Of a DNA stretch of 64,000 nt, positions 45,701-53,701 are shown in pieces (the first letter of the stretch is position 1; every line of letters begins with the position of its first letter). Both the position numbers and the translations under genes were made by a program. The stretch comes from Leisingera caerulea DSM 24564 (GTDB taxonomy: Bacteria > Pseudomonadota > Alphaproteobacteria > Rhodobacterales > Rhodobacteraceae), in contig NZ_KI421513.1 of assembly GCF_000473325.1 (NCBI RefSeq), positions 3,419,217-3,483,216 of the forward strand. Direction: 5' to 3'. Under the pieces are notes generated by a model, which saw only the letters and a program-made list of their open reading frames with translations, ran no database searches and was not told the origin of the DNA.

Positions 45701-46654
45701 CCCGCTGACGCTCCAGGGCATACTGCCCTCAGCCTCCTTATGCTCCACCTTCGGTGTCAGCGTGCAGGTGCCGCAGCGCAAGTCATCGCCGAACCAGGAC
45801 ACGATCAGCGAGGCCGCGCCGCAGGACGGCAGCTCCGCCTCCAGCGCGTTGAGCGAGGTCTTGAGATCGCTCAGCCCCGAGGGCGTATGCTCATTGGCGG
45901 CCTTAGCATCGCCCGGCCCGCCGGAGTACAGCACCGTCCCGGCGGCCAGCGCGTATTCGCCGGTGCCGGGCATCAGCGCCACCCCCTGCACCAGCTGGCC
46001 CAGATCCTGCGCAAATGTCCGGCTGTCCGGCTGCTCCGGCCGCAGCACATCAAAGGAAAACTGCGGCACCCGGTTGCCAAAGCGCGACAGCTCCAGGTTC
46101 TCAAACACCACATAGGCTGTGCCGCGGTAGGCAGGCACCTCGCCTGCGCCCTCGATCGCCTCCATCACCGGGTCGGGCAGCTGGTCCTGTGTGCCGCGGT
46201 AAACGGTCATGTTCAGATCCTTGGGCGCCACTTCCTCGCCGTCGGCCCAGATGCGGGCGACATGGGCGATTTCCCCCTCGCACAGCGCAATCGCCAGCGA
46301 CACGGAATAGCTGTAGCTGGTGACCTGCGGCTGGCTGGGACGGCCCTTGCCGCCGCCGCCGCTGGTGGTGGAGGTTTCCAGAAACCGCGAGGACCAGATC
46401 ACCTGCCCGCCCAGCCGCATCCGGCCATAGACCTGCGCGGCGGGGCTGCCCTCGCTGGACTGGGTCAGGCGGAAGCGGTCGACCTTGCCGGTTTCCACCG
46501 GGGCGGAGCCTGAGCCCAGCAGGCGGTCGTCGATCATGCGGCCCAGCGTGGCGCCCACCGCCCGGCCGATCACCGCGGATGAGAGGCCCGCCACAGTGCC
46601 GCCGATTGCGCCGCCAACCGCCGCGCCTGCGGCCGAGAGAAGAATGGTTGCCAT
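42740..46654 (-). CDS. GTA host-specificity / tail fibre-like protein (gene 15)
   Basis: A 1304-residue protein, the largest of the cluster and the counterpart of RcGTA gp15 at the tail tip. A glycine-rich N-terminal helix (MATILLSAAGAAVGGAIGGT) leads to a tail-hub-like region. A GTA TIM-barrel-like glycoside hydrolase domain follows in the middle (IGYAADWSEYWGYQSPEGD, IDFIGIDNYMPLSDW, WFTELGCAAIDKG), and the C-terminal region is beta-rich and resembles phage tip-attachment proteins. It probably contacts the recipient cell surface. It shares one base with the preceding NlpC/P60 gene. Confidence 0.93.
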   Translation of the reverse strand: MATILLSAAGAAVGGAIGGTVAGLSSAVIGRAVGATLGRMIDDRLLGSGSAPVETGKVDRFRLTQSSEGSPAAQVYGRMRLGGQVIWSSRFLETSTTSGGGGKGRPSQPQVTSYSYSVSLAIALCEGEIAHVARIWADGEEVAPKDLNMTVYRGTQDQLPDPVMEAIEGAGEVPAYRGTAYVVFENLELSRFGNRVPQFSFDVLRPEQPDSRTFAQDLGQLVQGVALMPGTGEYALAAGTVLYSGGPGDAKAANEHTPSGLSDLKTSLNALEAELPSCGAASLIVSWFGDDLRCGTCTLTPKVEHKEAEGSMPWSVSGLTRESAAQVLTQEGTPLYGGTPADASVIQAIREMRGRGLRVMFYPFILMDQAEGNALPDPWTGGASQPHLPWRGRITLSAAPGQPGSPDGTAAADAEVVAFFGTVTAADFTVGDGTVAYSGPQEWSLSRFILHNAALCAAAGGVEAFCISSEMRALTQIRGASGFPAVEALRALAAEVRLLLGAETKIGYAADWSEYWGYQSPEGDRYFHLDPLWADPEIDFIGIDNYMPLSDWREGEDHLDARSGVPAIYDLDYLRSNVEGGEGFDWYYHSPEAEAAQIRTPITDGAHDEPWIWRYKDIRSWWMHEHHERIGGVRQAAPTAWVPQSKPVWFTELGCAAIDKGTNQPNKFLDPKSSESKLPKYSNGLRDDLIQIHYLRAILGYWGEEANNPVSDEYGGPMLDMANAYVWAWDARPFPAFPSRLEIWNDGENYLRGHWLNGRAGQRTLASVVAEVCRRAGLEAFDVSQLYGVVHGYVNPDVSDARAVLQPLMLRHGFDAVERDGLLQFRMRSGTGAEALALEHLAESEELEGTLELARASEAELAGRVRLRFTEWGGDHAAGSVEAVLPDEATHAVSQSELPMALTGAEARQVAGRWLAEARISRDTLRFQLPPSMLHLGAGDVVSLPLEGGDQLYRIDRLEQGEAQLAEAVRIEPGTYDLAAVAEELPGVNAFAAPGPVLPLFLDLPLMRGDEVPHAPHLALTAQAWPGSVAVYGSGADENYALEQVIAARQVVGVTETPLYAAGAGRWDLGADLQVKLISGSLESRTLEAVLNGANAAVIGDGTSGNWELFQFREAELIAPQTYLLRGRLRGQQGTDGVMPQVWSAGSFVVLLDGTPVQMELAPEQRRRVRHYRIGPARRALEDPSYVHLQESFEGIGLRPYAPVHLRLSGALGEDIAASWIRRTRIEGDSWELEEVPLGEELESYRIRVMRGATVLREETAAAPDWTYPAAAQAADGVQAGDILEVAQRSARFGAGPAAKVELG

Positions 46655-47166
46655 CAGATCAGCTCCTTCGGGAAGTGAAACCGCGCCACGATGCGGCGCT
46701 GCCAGGGCGGGCTCAGCGGGCTTTCGACAACCCCGTGGCCGGCGTATGCGTGGATGAAGGCGGGGGCTGAAACACGAACGTACCGCCCGGCGGCACGCCG
46801 GGTTGCGCCTGCATGCCCCCCGGCAGGCGCAGCCCTCAGCTCATCTTCACCAACCGCGGACTGCACCCCCAGATGCTTGGCCACCGATCCCTCCCGCATC
46901 CGGAACAGGATCACATCACCCGGAGCGGCATCGCGCAGAGTCTTCGCCGCCAGATGCCGCGCCGCCGCCTGCCAAAGCACCTCAGCCCCCTGCGGCTCTG
47001 ACCAGTCCATCGTATAGGCGGGCGGCAGTTCCGGCTCGGCCCCGCACAGCTCCCGCCACAGCCCCCGGATCAGGCCCAGGCAATCGCAGCCCGCCCCCTT
47101 GCAGGAGGCCTGATGCACATAAGGCGTGCCGATCCAGCCGCGGGCGGCCTGCACCACCCGGCTCAT
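46654..47166 (-). CDS. GTA NlpC/P60 cell-wall peptidase (gene 14) with an in-frame insertion
   Basis: A 170-residue peptidase of the tail. The NlpC/P60 catalytic segment is KGAGCDCLGLIRGLWREL, followed by the helper histidine (KHLGVQSA). Between this and FIHAYAGHGVVES lies an extra stretch of about 27 residues (EDELRAAPAGGHAG and onward). In GTA homologues as I remember them these motifs are nearly adjacent. The insertion is encoded by a palindromic repeat that also occurs at 50.3 and 55.4 kb. The frame is intact. The enzyme is expected to cut peptidoglycan during DNA delivery. Confidence 0.88.
   Translation of the reverse strand: MSRVVQAARGWIGTPYVHQASCKGAGCDCLGLIRGLWRELCGAEPELPPAYTMDWSEPQGAEVLWQAAARHLAAKTLRDAAPGDVILFRMREGSVAKHLGVQSAVGEDELRAAPAGGHAGATRRAAGRYVRVSAPAFIHAYAGHGVVESPLSPPWQRRIVARFHFPKELI
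46785..46840 (+). repeat. Palindromic repeat, short copy, inside the NlpC/P60 gene
   Basis: Two adjacent perfect hairpins, CCCGGCG-GCA-CGCCGGG (7 bp) and TGCGCCTGC/GCAGGCGCA (9 bp), are followed by GCCCTCAGC. The first hairpin and the end motif match the copies at 50329-50411 and 55353-55442; the middle is shorter. Confidence 0.7.
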
Positions 47167-48050
47167 CGCCTGCTGCCCCCGGTGTTCATGCCCGACTGGC
47201 GCGGCACCGCCATCACCCAGTCCTCGCCCGGAATGTCCGGGAACCCCTGGAAGTTCAGCAGGTTGTTGAATTTCAGCCGGCAGGTTTCCATCCGCTTGTC
47301 GCAGCCCGCCTCCAGCCGCAGCATGTCACCCGGCTGAACCGCGGCCCGGACCGGCTCCCACAGCGTGATCCTGCGGCCATCCGCCGAGGTCTGGTCGGCT
47401 TTCACCGCCGCCCAAAGCCCCTCGGCCGCGCCGCTGAGGACCGTCAGCCGCCCGCCGGTGAACCAGTCCGGCTCAAACCCCTGCAGGGCGTCCCAGCGGA
47501 ACACCTCATTGCGCTCCACCTCCGCGGCGGCCAGTTCCGCCGCATAGCCGGGCGTGTCCAGATCAAATCTGCAAGCGGCATCGCCCAGCACCGCGGTGCA
47601 GGGCTTCTGATAAATCCGCCCCTGCGGCCTGTTCAGCGCTTCGCTCAGCCCGCGCAGCTCCGCCTCAAAGGCGCCGCCGGCCCGGCGGATCTCACCGATG
47701 GAGCCGCGGAACTGCAGCCAGCGCATCGAAACATCCTGCCAGTTGACCAGCCAGCAGCGCACCCCGGCGCCGTCGAACCGGCCGGCCTCGATGTCATCCT
47801 CCCGCACGGCGGCGTCGCTCAGCACCCCCAGCGCCTCTGTGTTGTCGACAGACAGGCCGGTGGCCTGTTGCACCGCGCGCGCGGTGAGGCCACTGCCGGG
47901 CTGAAAATCCACGCCATCAAAGCGCAGCACACAATCGTGATCGGTGAAGCCCAGCACCGTTCCGTCCCTCCGCTCCAGCGCCCAGGCGCGGCAGACGGTG
48001 GTGATGCCGGACTGAAGATGCGCCTGCAACGCCTTGGAAAGACTGCTCAT
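47163..48050 (-). CDS. GTA tail hub protein, DUF2163 (gene 13)
   Basis: A 295-residue protein of the DUF2163/phage BR0599 family, matching RcGTA gene 13. Recognised parts are TTVCRAWALERRDGTVLGFT with DHDCVLRFDGVDF, and a C-terminal part with cysteines in CDKRMETCRLKFNNLLNFQG and FPDIPGEDW. It belongs to the tail baseplate and may bind an iron-sulfur centre through its cysteines. It overlaps both neighbours by four bases. Confidence 0.93.
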   Translation of the reverse strand: MSSLSKALQAHLQSGITTVCRAWALERRDGTVLGFTDHDCVLRFDGVDFQPGSGLTARAVQQATGLSVDNTEALGVLSDAAVREDDIEAGRFDGAGVRCWLVNWQDVSMRWLQFRGSIGEIRRAGGAFEAELRGLSEALNRPQGRIYQKPCTAVLGDAACRFDLDTPGYAAELAAAEVERNEVFRWDALQGFEPDWFTGGRLTVLSGAAEGLWAAVKADQTSADGRRITLWEPVRAAVQPGDMLRLEAGCDKRMETCRLKFNNLLNFQGFPDIPGEDWVMAVPRQSGMNTGGSRR

Positions 48051-48679
48051 ACCCGCACCTCCACCACCGGCACCGCGGGCGCCTCACCGGCCTGGAACGA
48101 GGCGACGCTGGTCTGGATGCTGGCGGTGTCGAACCGCACCGGCACGTCGAATTCAAACCCGGCATTGATGCTGAGGCCCGCTTCGGGCGGGTGCGCCAGG
48201 GTGATCAGACCGGTGGCGGTGTCCAGTTCATAATCGACGCTCTCGCGCAGCTCATCCTGTTCGATGCCGACCCGCACCGTGCCCGCCACCGGTTTGGCAA
48301 TCGGGCGATGATACGTGAATGCGCCGGAGCGGTAGGTCTTGGCCAGCTGGAACGTCACGGTGCTGCCATCGCCGGTGGCGATCACCTGGTCGCGGAAATC
48401 GGGTTCGGCGCTGGGCCGGGCGGATTTGTAATCGCTCCAGTCCTTCCAGCGGAAGCCATACAGCTGCCCCTGGCGGGCCTCGAAAAAGGCGATGAGCGTC
48501 TCGATGTCCTCCAGCGCGCGCAGGCCCAGCCCGGCGTCATAACGGCGGCGGGAGTGCGCCCAGGGGGTGTTCCTCTCCTCGAACCCGTTGGCCAGCGTCA
48601 CCACATCGGTGCGCCGTTCCGGGCCGCCGACAGAGCCGAAGCTGAGCGAGGCGGGAAAGCGGACTTCGTGAAAATTCAT
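48047..48679 (-). CDS. GTA distal tail protein, DUF2460 (gene 12)
   Basis: A 210-residue DUF2460 protein (MNFHEVRFPASLSFGSVGGP, then DVVTLANGFEERNTPWAHSR and RYDAGLGLRALEDIETLIAF). It corresponds to RcGTA gene 12, the distal tail ring. The start at 48679 is chosen because the conserved N-terminus MNFHEVRFP begins there. It overlaps gene 13 by four bases. Confidence 0.93.
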   Translation of the reverse strand: MNFHEVRFPASLSFGSVGGPERRTDVVTLANGFEERNTPWAHSRRRYDAGLGLRALEDIETLIAFFEARQGQLYGFRWKDWSDYKSARPSAEPDFRDQVIATGDGSTVTFQLAKTYRSGAFTYHRPIAKPVAGTVRVGIEQDELRESVDYELDTATGLITLAHPPEAGLSINAGFEFDVPVRFDTASIQTSVASFQAGEAPAVPVVEVRV

Positions 48680-48696
48680 GTGGTTACCTTCCATCC

Positions 48697-49356
48697 TTAA
48701 CGGTTGCGCCCGCCGCGGGACAGCGCGCGCGACAGCTGCGCGGCGATCTGGCTGCGGCTGCGTTCAAAGCCTTTGACGTCCGGGGTGGAGACATTCATCA
48801 CCACGCTCACCCCGCCGCCGCCTTGGCTGCGCACGCCCAGCGAGCCGTCCGCGCCGCGGGTCAGCGGCAGAACGGCCTCCGGCCCGGCCTCGCCCATCAG
48901 CCCGGTGGCGCCGCGCATCGGGAAGGTTGTCGGGCTGGTCACGATCCCGCCCTTGGCAAACGGCATCACCTTGCCCTGGCTGAAAGCCGCGCCATCGGCA
49001 AAGGGCAGCATGCCGCCGATCAGCGAGGTGAGCCCGTCGGTCATCATCCCGCTGATATGATTGGTCACCGGCTTCATCGCCGCGTTGTAGGTGGTGCGGA
49101 TCATGCTGCGGGCCAGCGTGTCCATCGCCTCCGACAGGCTGTCGCCGTCAAAGGCCAGCCCCTCAAAAGCGCGCCGTAAGCCCTTGGAAAGACTGCGGTC
49201 CAGGATCTGCGCATCGCGGCCGGTTTCAGAGAACCCCTCCTTGACCCGCCCCAGCACTTCTGCAAAGGCTGCGGCCATTCCAGAGGCACCGTCCAGTGCT
49301 TCGCCCAAAGCCTCGCCCTGCAATTCCAGTTCCGCCATTGAGGATGAATCAGTCAT
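48697..49356 (-). CDS. GTA tape measure protein (gene 11)
   Basis: A 219-residue short tape-measure protein. The first half is helical (FAEVLGRVKEGFSETGRDAQ). The second half is glycine-rich with FAKGGIVTSPTTFPMRGATG and LMGEAGPEAVLPLTRG, typical of tape measures. Its shortness fits the short GTA tail. It overlaps gene 10.1 by eight bases. Confidence 0.92.
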   Translation of the reverse strand: MTDSSSMAELELQGEALGEALDGASGMAAAFAEVLGRVKEGFSETGRDAQILDRSLSKGLRRAFEGLAFDGDSLSEAMDTLARSMIRTTYNAAMKPVTNHISGMMTDGLTSLIGGMLPFADGAAFSQGKVMPFAKGGIVTSPTTFPMRGATGLMGEAGPEAVLPLTRGADGSLGVRSQGGGGVSVVMNVSTPDVKGFERSRSQIAAQLSRALSRGGRNR

Positions 49357-49564
49357 CTGTTGTCTCCTTGTTCTGCGGCGCAGGCCGGTCCGGGAAGGCC
49401 TGCATCAAGGCCGCCAGCCGGTCGCGGCCCAAGGGCTGCGGCGTGGCAGCATCGCCCAGCATCAGCCGCAGCTCCGCCGGGGTCAGCTGCCAGAAGTCAC
49501 GCGGCAGCAGCCTCAGCCCCGCCATCCCGGCGCGCATCAGGGCGGGCCAGTCGAGCGCAGTCAT
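49349..49564 (-). CDS. GTA small tail assembly protein (gene 10.1)
   Basis: A 71-residue protein with DWPALMRAGMAGLRLLPRDF and WQLTPAELRLMLG, matching the small tail-assembly chaperone family next to GTA gene 10. It overlaps gene 10 by four bases and gene 11 by eight. Confidence 0.9.
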   Translation of the reverse strand: MTALDWPALMRAGMAGLRLLPRDFWQLTPAELRLMLGDAATPQPLGRDRLAALMQAFPDRPAPQNKETTDD

Positions 49565-49881
49565 TTGCTCTCCGGCACGGCAAAGCTGCGCACCAGCAGT
49601 TCCGCCGCCACCCGCGCCGCCTGCATCGGCCCGCCGGTGATGGCGGCAGATGCCAGGTCTTCGCGGCTGAGATCATATCCGCCGCCCTGCAGGCCGGCCG
49701 CCAGCAGCGCCAGCACGTCGCGGGCGGAAAACCGGCCCTGTTCAAACCGCTGCACCAGATCGACCAGCGTGCCTTCCTCCAGCGCGGCCTCCAGCCCCGC
49801 CAGTGCGCCCAGTGTCAGCTTCAGCGCATAAGGCGTTCCATTCACGAGCAATTCCGCCTCGCCTGCGTTCGGGTTCACCAT
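49561..49881 (-). CDS. GTA tail assembly chaperone (gene 10)
   Basis: A 106-residue GTA-family protein (MVNPNAGEAELLVNGTPYAL, then LTLGALAGLEAALEEGTLVD and FSARDVLALLAAGLQGGGY). It corresponds to RcGTA gene 10, a tail assembly chaperone. The start lies four bases after the major tail protein stop. Confidence 0.9.
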   Translation of the reverse strand: MVNPNAGEAELLVNGTPYALKLTLGALAGLEAALEEGTLVDLVQRFEQGRFSARDVLALLAAGLQGGGYDLSREDLASAAITGGPMQAARVAAELLVRSFAVPESK

Positions 49882-49884
49882 CGG

Positions 49885-50298
49885 TCACACCGCCGCAAAG
49901 CTGAGCTGTCCGGCGCTGGCGAGCGAGAGTTCATAGGTCGCCTCGCCATTGTGGCTGCCGGCATATTCCAGTGCGGTCACCTGAAACGGCCCCTGCACGA
50001 TGCCGAAGTCGGGGATGATCACCTGGAACTCCGGCGTCAGCCCGTCAAAGAACAGCTGACGGGCGCGTTCGTCGGTTGCCTCGTCCCGGAAGATTCCGGA
50101 GCCGGAGATGCTGGCGGAGCGGACGCCGGCGCCTGCCAGCAGTTCGCGCCAGCCGCCCTGGCTTTCAAGGCTCGTCACATCGACGCTTTCGGCGTTGAAG
50201 CTGATGCGGGTGGCGCGCAGGCCCGCGATGGTTTCGAACTGGCCTGCGCCGTTCATGTCCACTTTGACCAAAAGGTCCTTGCCGTTTTGAACTGTCAT
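49885..50298 (-). CDS. GTA major tail protein (gene 9)
   Basis: A 137-residue major tail tube protein (MTVQNGKDLLVKVDMNGAGQ, then ATRISFNAESVDVTSLESQG and TYELSLASAGQLSF). It corresponds to RcGTA gene 9. The ATG at 50298 follows GAGAAACCCC; in-frame codons further upstream lie in the palindromic repeat and are not used. Confidence 0.93.
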   Translation of the reverse strand: MTVQNGKDLLVKVDMNGAGQFETIAGLRATRISFNAESVDVTSLESQGGWRELLAGAGVRSASISGSGIFRDEATDERARQLFFDGLTPEFQVIIPDFGIVQGPFQVTALEYAGSHNGEATYELSLASAGQLSFAAV

Positions 50299-50328
50299 GG
50301 GGTTTCTCCAACTGAGATCCAAGGGTCC

Positions 50329-50411
50329 GCCCGGCGGCACGCCGGGCAGTGCCCGTCCGCCCCCCTGGGCGGGCACTTCGTTTCCGCCCGCGGACGGGCT
50401 CTGCCCTTAGC
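50329..50411 (+). repeat. Palindromic repeat between GTA genes 8 and 9
   Basis: The element begins with GCCCGGC-GGCAC-GCCGGGC, continues with AGTGCCCG and its partner CGGGCACT, and ends GCCCTTAGC. Read in this direction it aligns along its whole length with the minus strand of 55353-55442. It sits in the only substantial gap in this part of the cluster. Confidence 0.75.
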
Positions 50412-50419
50412 GGGCCAAC

Positions 50420-50827
50420 TCAAACGTCATCCACCCGGGCGCGAAAGCGCAGGGTGATCTGCCTGCCGCCAGTGGTCAGCCGCTCCGCCTTGGCGCGGTC
50501 GAACCACAGGCCCGTCAGCCGCCCGCGCGGCAGCGGCACCTGGGCGCCCACCAGCGCATCGCAGACCGCCGCGGCAGCGGCCTTGGCGCCGGCGAAACCG
50601 GCGGTGTCCGTGGTAACGGTGACAAAGAACCGGTGCTCCGCCCCGCCTGCGGTCTTGTCGGATCGGTCCAGCACTTCCTCTGATCCCAAGGCCACATAGG
50701 TCTGCGGCAAGGGGCCTGCGGGGATGGCGTCGTAGATCGCATTGCCGACCAGCGCGGTGAGGCCCGCATCGCCCGTGAGATGGGTGTAGACGGCGGATTG
50801 CAGACCGCCTGCGATGGCATAGGTCAT
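50420..50827 (-). CDS. GTA tail terminator protein, DUF3168 (gene 8)
   Basis: A 135-residue DUF3168 protein (YAIAGGLQSAVYTHLTGDAG, then IPAGPLPQTYVALGSEEVLD and RFFVTVTTDTAGFAGAKAAA). It corresponds to RcGTA gene 8. It overlaps the head-closure gene by four bases. Confidence 0.92.
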   Translation of the reverse strand: MTYAIAGGLQSAVYTHLTGDAGLTALVGNAIYDAIPAGPLPQTYVALGSEEVLDRSDKTAGGAEHRFFVTVTTDTAGFAGAKAAAAAVCDALVGAQVPLPRGRLTGLWFDRAKAERLTTGGRQITLRFRARVDDV

Positions 50828-51156
50828 CCGCTCACCTCCTCAACCGCGAAGCATGTCAGGTAGCGGGCGTCGGGGTCGTTTTCCGCAACCGCATCAATGC
50901 GATAGAGACGGTTTCTGGCGCGGAACCGCTGATCCGGGCGCGGGCGGGATGCAAAACCATCGGGGCTGGCGCGCAGGGTGATGCGGTATTTCTGCAAAGA
51001 CACACTATCGCCTGCCATGCGGCCGCTCAGGGATTTCACTTCGGCCCACAGGGTGCCAAGCGCCACCCAGGTTTCCGTGTAACCGCCGGCGCCGTCGGGG
51101 ATGCGCTGGGGGTCTTCCAGCACCAGTTTTCGGGTCAGGTTCGGGGGGCGTTTCAT
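50824..51156 (-). CDS. GTA head closure / head-tail adaptor protein (gene 7)
   Basis: A 110-residue head-tail adaptor (LTRKLVLEDPQRIPDGAGGY, then TETWVALGTLWAEVKSLSG and RNRLYRIDAVAENDPDARYL). It corresponds to RcGTA gene 7 and overlaps both neighbouring genes by four bases. Confidence 0.92.
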   Translation of the reverse strand: MKRPPNLTRKLVLEDPQRIPDGAGGYTETWVALGTLWAEVKSLSGRMAGDSVSLQKYRITLRASPDGFASRPRPDQRFRARNRLYRIDAVAENDPDARYLTCFAVEEVSG

Positions 51157-51755
51157 GCCAGGCCTCCCAAGGTCAGCCGCAGGCTGCGGTAGCGTTCGAT
51201 CAGGCTGGTGACGCCAAAGGGCATGCAGCCGCCGTGCAGGCCGGTGTCGGCCCGGTATTCGTAGTAATGCGCCGCCAGCAGCATCACCGCCTGGCCCAGA
51301 TCGGCAGGCAAACCGCCCCAGTCCGCGGCCATGCCAGCCTGCAGGGTGATCCGTGCCAGGCCGCCGACGGGGATGGCGGGCAGCAGGCTGCCGGCAGGGC
51401 GCAGGCTGGGCCGCTGGCTGTCCCGTTCGAGGCTGTAGAGGGCTGCGTTCAGAACCGTTTCAGCCCCTGCGGCGTCGCGGATCATCACCTCTGTCACAGC
51501 TTGCACCGGAGCGATCGGCAGCACCATCCGGGTGCGGTCGCGCCAGTGGCGGATCTCCAGCTCAAAACCGCGGGTAATCAGTGCCTTGCCGGTCCTTCCT
51601 TCGATCGCGGCCAGGGCGGCGCGCAGGAAGCCAAACAGCACCTCGTCCTGCAGGCTGTCCTCGCCAAAGCCGGTGCCCAGACGCAGGTGCGCCTTGAAGG
51701 GGGCCAGCGGCAGGGCGGCCTCGGGCACGGGGGTCACTTCGCTCAGCATCATCAT
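51153..51755 (-). CDS. GTA head-tail connector protein (gene 6)
   Basis: A 200-residue connector of the phage gp6-like type (LPLAPFKAHLRLGTGFGEDS, then FLRAALAAIEGRTGKAL and QAVMLLAAHYYEYRAD). It corresponds to RcGTA gene 6. GCAGGAGTGAG stands before three consecutive ATG codons (51755, 51752, 51749), so the exact start may be two codons later. A longer in-frame extension to 51917 lies in the intergenic gap and is not favoured. Confidence 0.9.
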   Translation of the reverse strand: MMMLSEVTPVPEAALPLAPFKAHLRLGTGFGEDSLQDEVLFGFLRAALAAIEGRTGKALITRGFELEIRHWRDRTRMVLPIAPVQAVTEVMIRDAAGAETVLNAALYSLERDSQRPSLRPAGSLLPAIPVGGLARITLQAGMAADWGGLPADLGQAVMLLAAHYYEYRADTGLHGGCMPFGVTSLIERYRSLRLTLGGLA

Positions 51756-51930
51756 CTCACTCCTGCGGGCCTCCCCCTTGGCGGCCCTGATCTGCTGTCC
51801 GTTGAAGGTTCGGCCGGCACGCACCGTTCCCTGCCGCTCGGACGGAGGGGGAGCAGCTAGACGGCAAGGAAATACGGGGTGCGTGCCAGCCGGCGGACCG
51901 GGCTGCCGGTCCGCCATCAGCGCTGAGCGG

Positions 51931-53112
51931 TCAGCTCAGGCCGAATTTCATCAGCTTGATTGCGGCAAAGTCGCTGACGTCGCCGCCGACGCGCTTGGTC
52001 GCGTAAAACAGCACATGCGGTTTGGCGCTGAAGGGGTCGCGCAGCACGCGCAGGTCCGGGCGTTCGGCAATGGTATAGCCGGCGCGGAAGTCGCCGAAGG
52101 CGATGGGGAAGCTGTTGGCAGCCGGGTCCGGCATGTCCTCAGCGATCAGCACCGGGTAGCCCATCAGGCGCGCAGGCTCACCCGCGGCCAGGCCGTCGGA
52201 CCACAGGAAGCGGCCATCAGCGTCCTTCAATTTCCGCAGCATTCCCGCGGTCTTGGAGTTCATTATGAAAGTCGCGTTGGCGCGGTATTCCGCCCCCAGC
52301 GCATAGACCAGGTCGATGATCGCGTCGCCGTTGCCGACCTCGCCATCGACGCCGGTGGCCTTGTAGCCGATGTTGCCCCAGGTCCAGCTGTCGTTTTCCT
52401 CGACGTTGTAGTTGAGGAAGCCGGTGGGCTTGTCGATGCCGTCGCCGTTGATGAAGGCGTCAGCCTCGGAGCGCGCGAATTTGTCGGCGATGCGGCCTGC
52501 CAGCCAGCCCTCGATATCAAAGGCGCTGTCGTCCAGCAGCCGCTGCGAAGCCTTGGGCAGCGCGCTCAGTTCATGCAGCGGGATAGAGATGCGGTCGATG
52601 TTGCCGGTGGAGGTCTCCGCTGCCGGGCCGGTTTCATTGGCCCAGCCGGCGCCCATTTCGCTGTGGTCGATCAGCACGTCATAGCTTGAGGCCTCCACAT
52701 GCACCACGGAGGCCACGGCGCGGATCGAGGCGGAGGCGTTCAGCACCGCCTTGACGGTATCGGAGGTCTGCGGGTCGACCAGGTAGCCGCCGTCGCTGCC
52801 CACGGCGGTGGACATGGATTTGCCGTCCAGTTCCAGGCCGCGCAGGCCGTCGTCGTCGCCGCTGCGCAGGTAGGCGTTGAACGCCTTCTGGTGCGGCGCG
52901 CCCGCGTCCTGGCTGGCTGCCAGATGGGGGCGGTTCTGAGAGATTGTCTTACGGTCCAGCATGGTCACTCGCTCTTCTGCCTGTTTCAGCCTTGATTGCA
53001 CGTCATCCTGAAACCCCTTGAATTCATGAAGAAAGCCGGAGATGGCCTGTTTCACTTCATGCGCCAGGGGCGCTGCATCCCCGGTTTGGGCCGGGAGGTC
53101 TTGGTTGCTCAT
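51931..53112 (-). CDS. GTA major capsid protein, HK97 fold (gene 5)
   Basis: A 393-residue major capsid protein. The N-terminal coiled-coil delta domain (about 1-100, ISGFLHEFKGFQDDVQSRL) should be removed by the protease encoded just upstream. The HK97-fold core begins near STAVGSDGGYLVDPQTSDTV and includes WANETGPAAETSTGNIDRIS and AFINGDGIDKPTGFLN. It overlaps the protease gene by four bases. Confidence 0.96.
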   Translation of the reverse strand: MSNQDLPAQTGDAAPLAHEVKQAISGFLHEFKGFQDDVQSRLKQAEERVTMLDRKTISQNRPHLAASQDAGAPHQKAFNAYLRSGDDDGLRGLELDGKSMSTAVGSDGGYLVDPQTSDTVKAVLNASASIRAVASVVHVEASSYDVLIDHSEMGAGWANETGPAAETSTGNIDRISIPLHELSALPKASQRLLDDSAFDIEGWLAGRIADKFARSEADAFINGDGIDKPTGFLNYNVEENDSWTWGNIGYKATGVDGEVGNGDAIIDLVYALGAEYRANATFIMNSKTAGMLRKLKDADGRFLWSDGLAAGEPARLMGYPVLIAEDMPDPAANSFPIAFGDFRAGYTIAERPDLRVLRDPFSAKPHVLFYATKRVGGDVSDFAAIKLMKFGLS

Positions 53113-53675
53113 GTTGGTTGTCCTGTTCTGAGGTCACGGGTTATCTGGCGCAGGCCGTCGGCCAGTGCGCGCAGCGCTTGTGCTTCCGCATCGGCGGAGG
53201 ATTTTGCTGCCACCCGCGCGGCGGGCAGCATCGGGAAGGTGACCAGAGACACCTCCCACAGCTCCACCTGGGTCAGGCGGCGGGTGCCGTCCTGGGCGCG
53301 GGTGGCTTTCTGGGTGCGGTAGCCGATGGAGAGGCCGTCAATCGCGCCTGCTTCGATCAGCGCGGCGGCCTCGGCGCCCTTGGGGGTGGCAGTGACAATG
53401 CGGCCCTTGACGTACAGGCCGCGGGCATCCTCGCGCACTTCGTCCCAGACGCCGATGGGCTGGGCGGGGTCGTGCTGCCACAGCATCTTGACCGTTCGGC
53501 CCTGATCGCGGAGCGCCTTGAGCGAGGCCGCATAGGCGCCGCGCTGCACCACATCGCCGCCCTGGTCGGTCTGGCCGAACAGGCTGGCGTAGCCCTCGAT
53601 TTCGGTAGCGTCCTTCAGCGAGAGATCCTCGCCGAAGCGTGCGAATTTATGTTCCAGCTGGGGTGTTCCCTGCAT
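53109..53675 (-). CDS. GTA prohead protease (gene 4)
   Basis: A 188-residue HK97-type serine protease (EIEGYASLFGQTDQGGDVVQ, with the catalytic His in KMLWQHDPAQPIG and Ser in AIDGLSIGYRTQ). It matures the capsid. It lies between gene 3.5 and the capsid gene, overlapping the latter by four bases. Confidence 0.94.
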   Translation of the reverse strand: MQGTPQLEHKFARFGEDLSLKDATEIEGYASLFGQTDQGGDVVQRGAYAASLKALRDQGRTVKMLWQHDPAQPIGVWDEVREDARGLYVKGRIVTATPKGAEAAALIEAGAIDGLSIGYRTQKATRAQDGTRRLTQVELWEVSLVTFPMLPAARVAAKSSADAEAQALRALADGLRQITRDLRTGQPT

Positions 53676-53701
53676 CGTCTTTGCCTCGCAAGTCGTTGGA
53701 G

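Noticed and set aside
43040..46513. Two long plus-strand frames (531 and 579 codons) opposite the GTA gene 15
   Set aside because: They have antisense composition and no ribosome sites. The minus-strand protein has clear GTA motifs.
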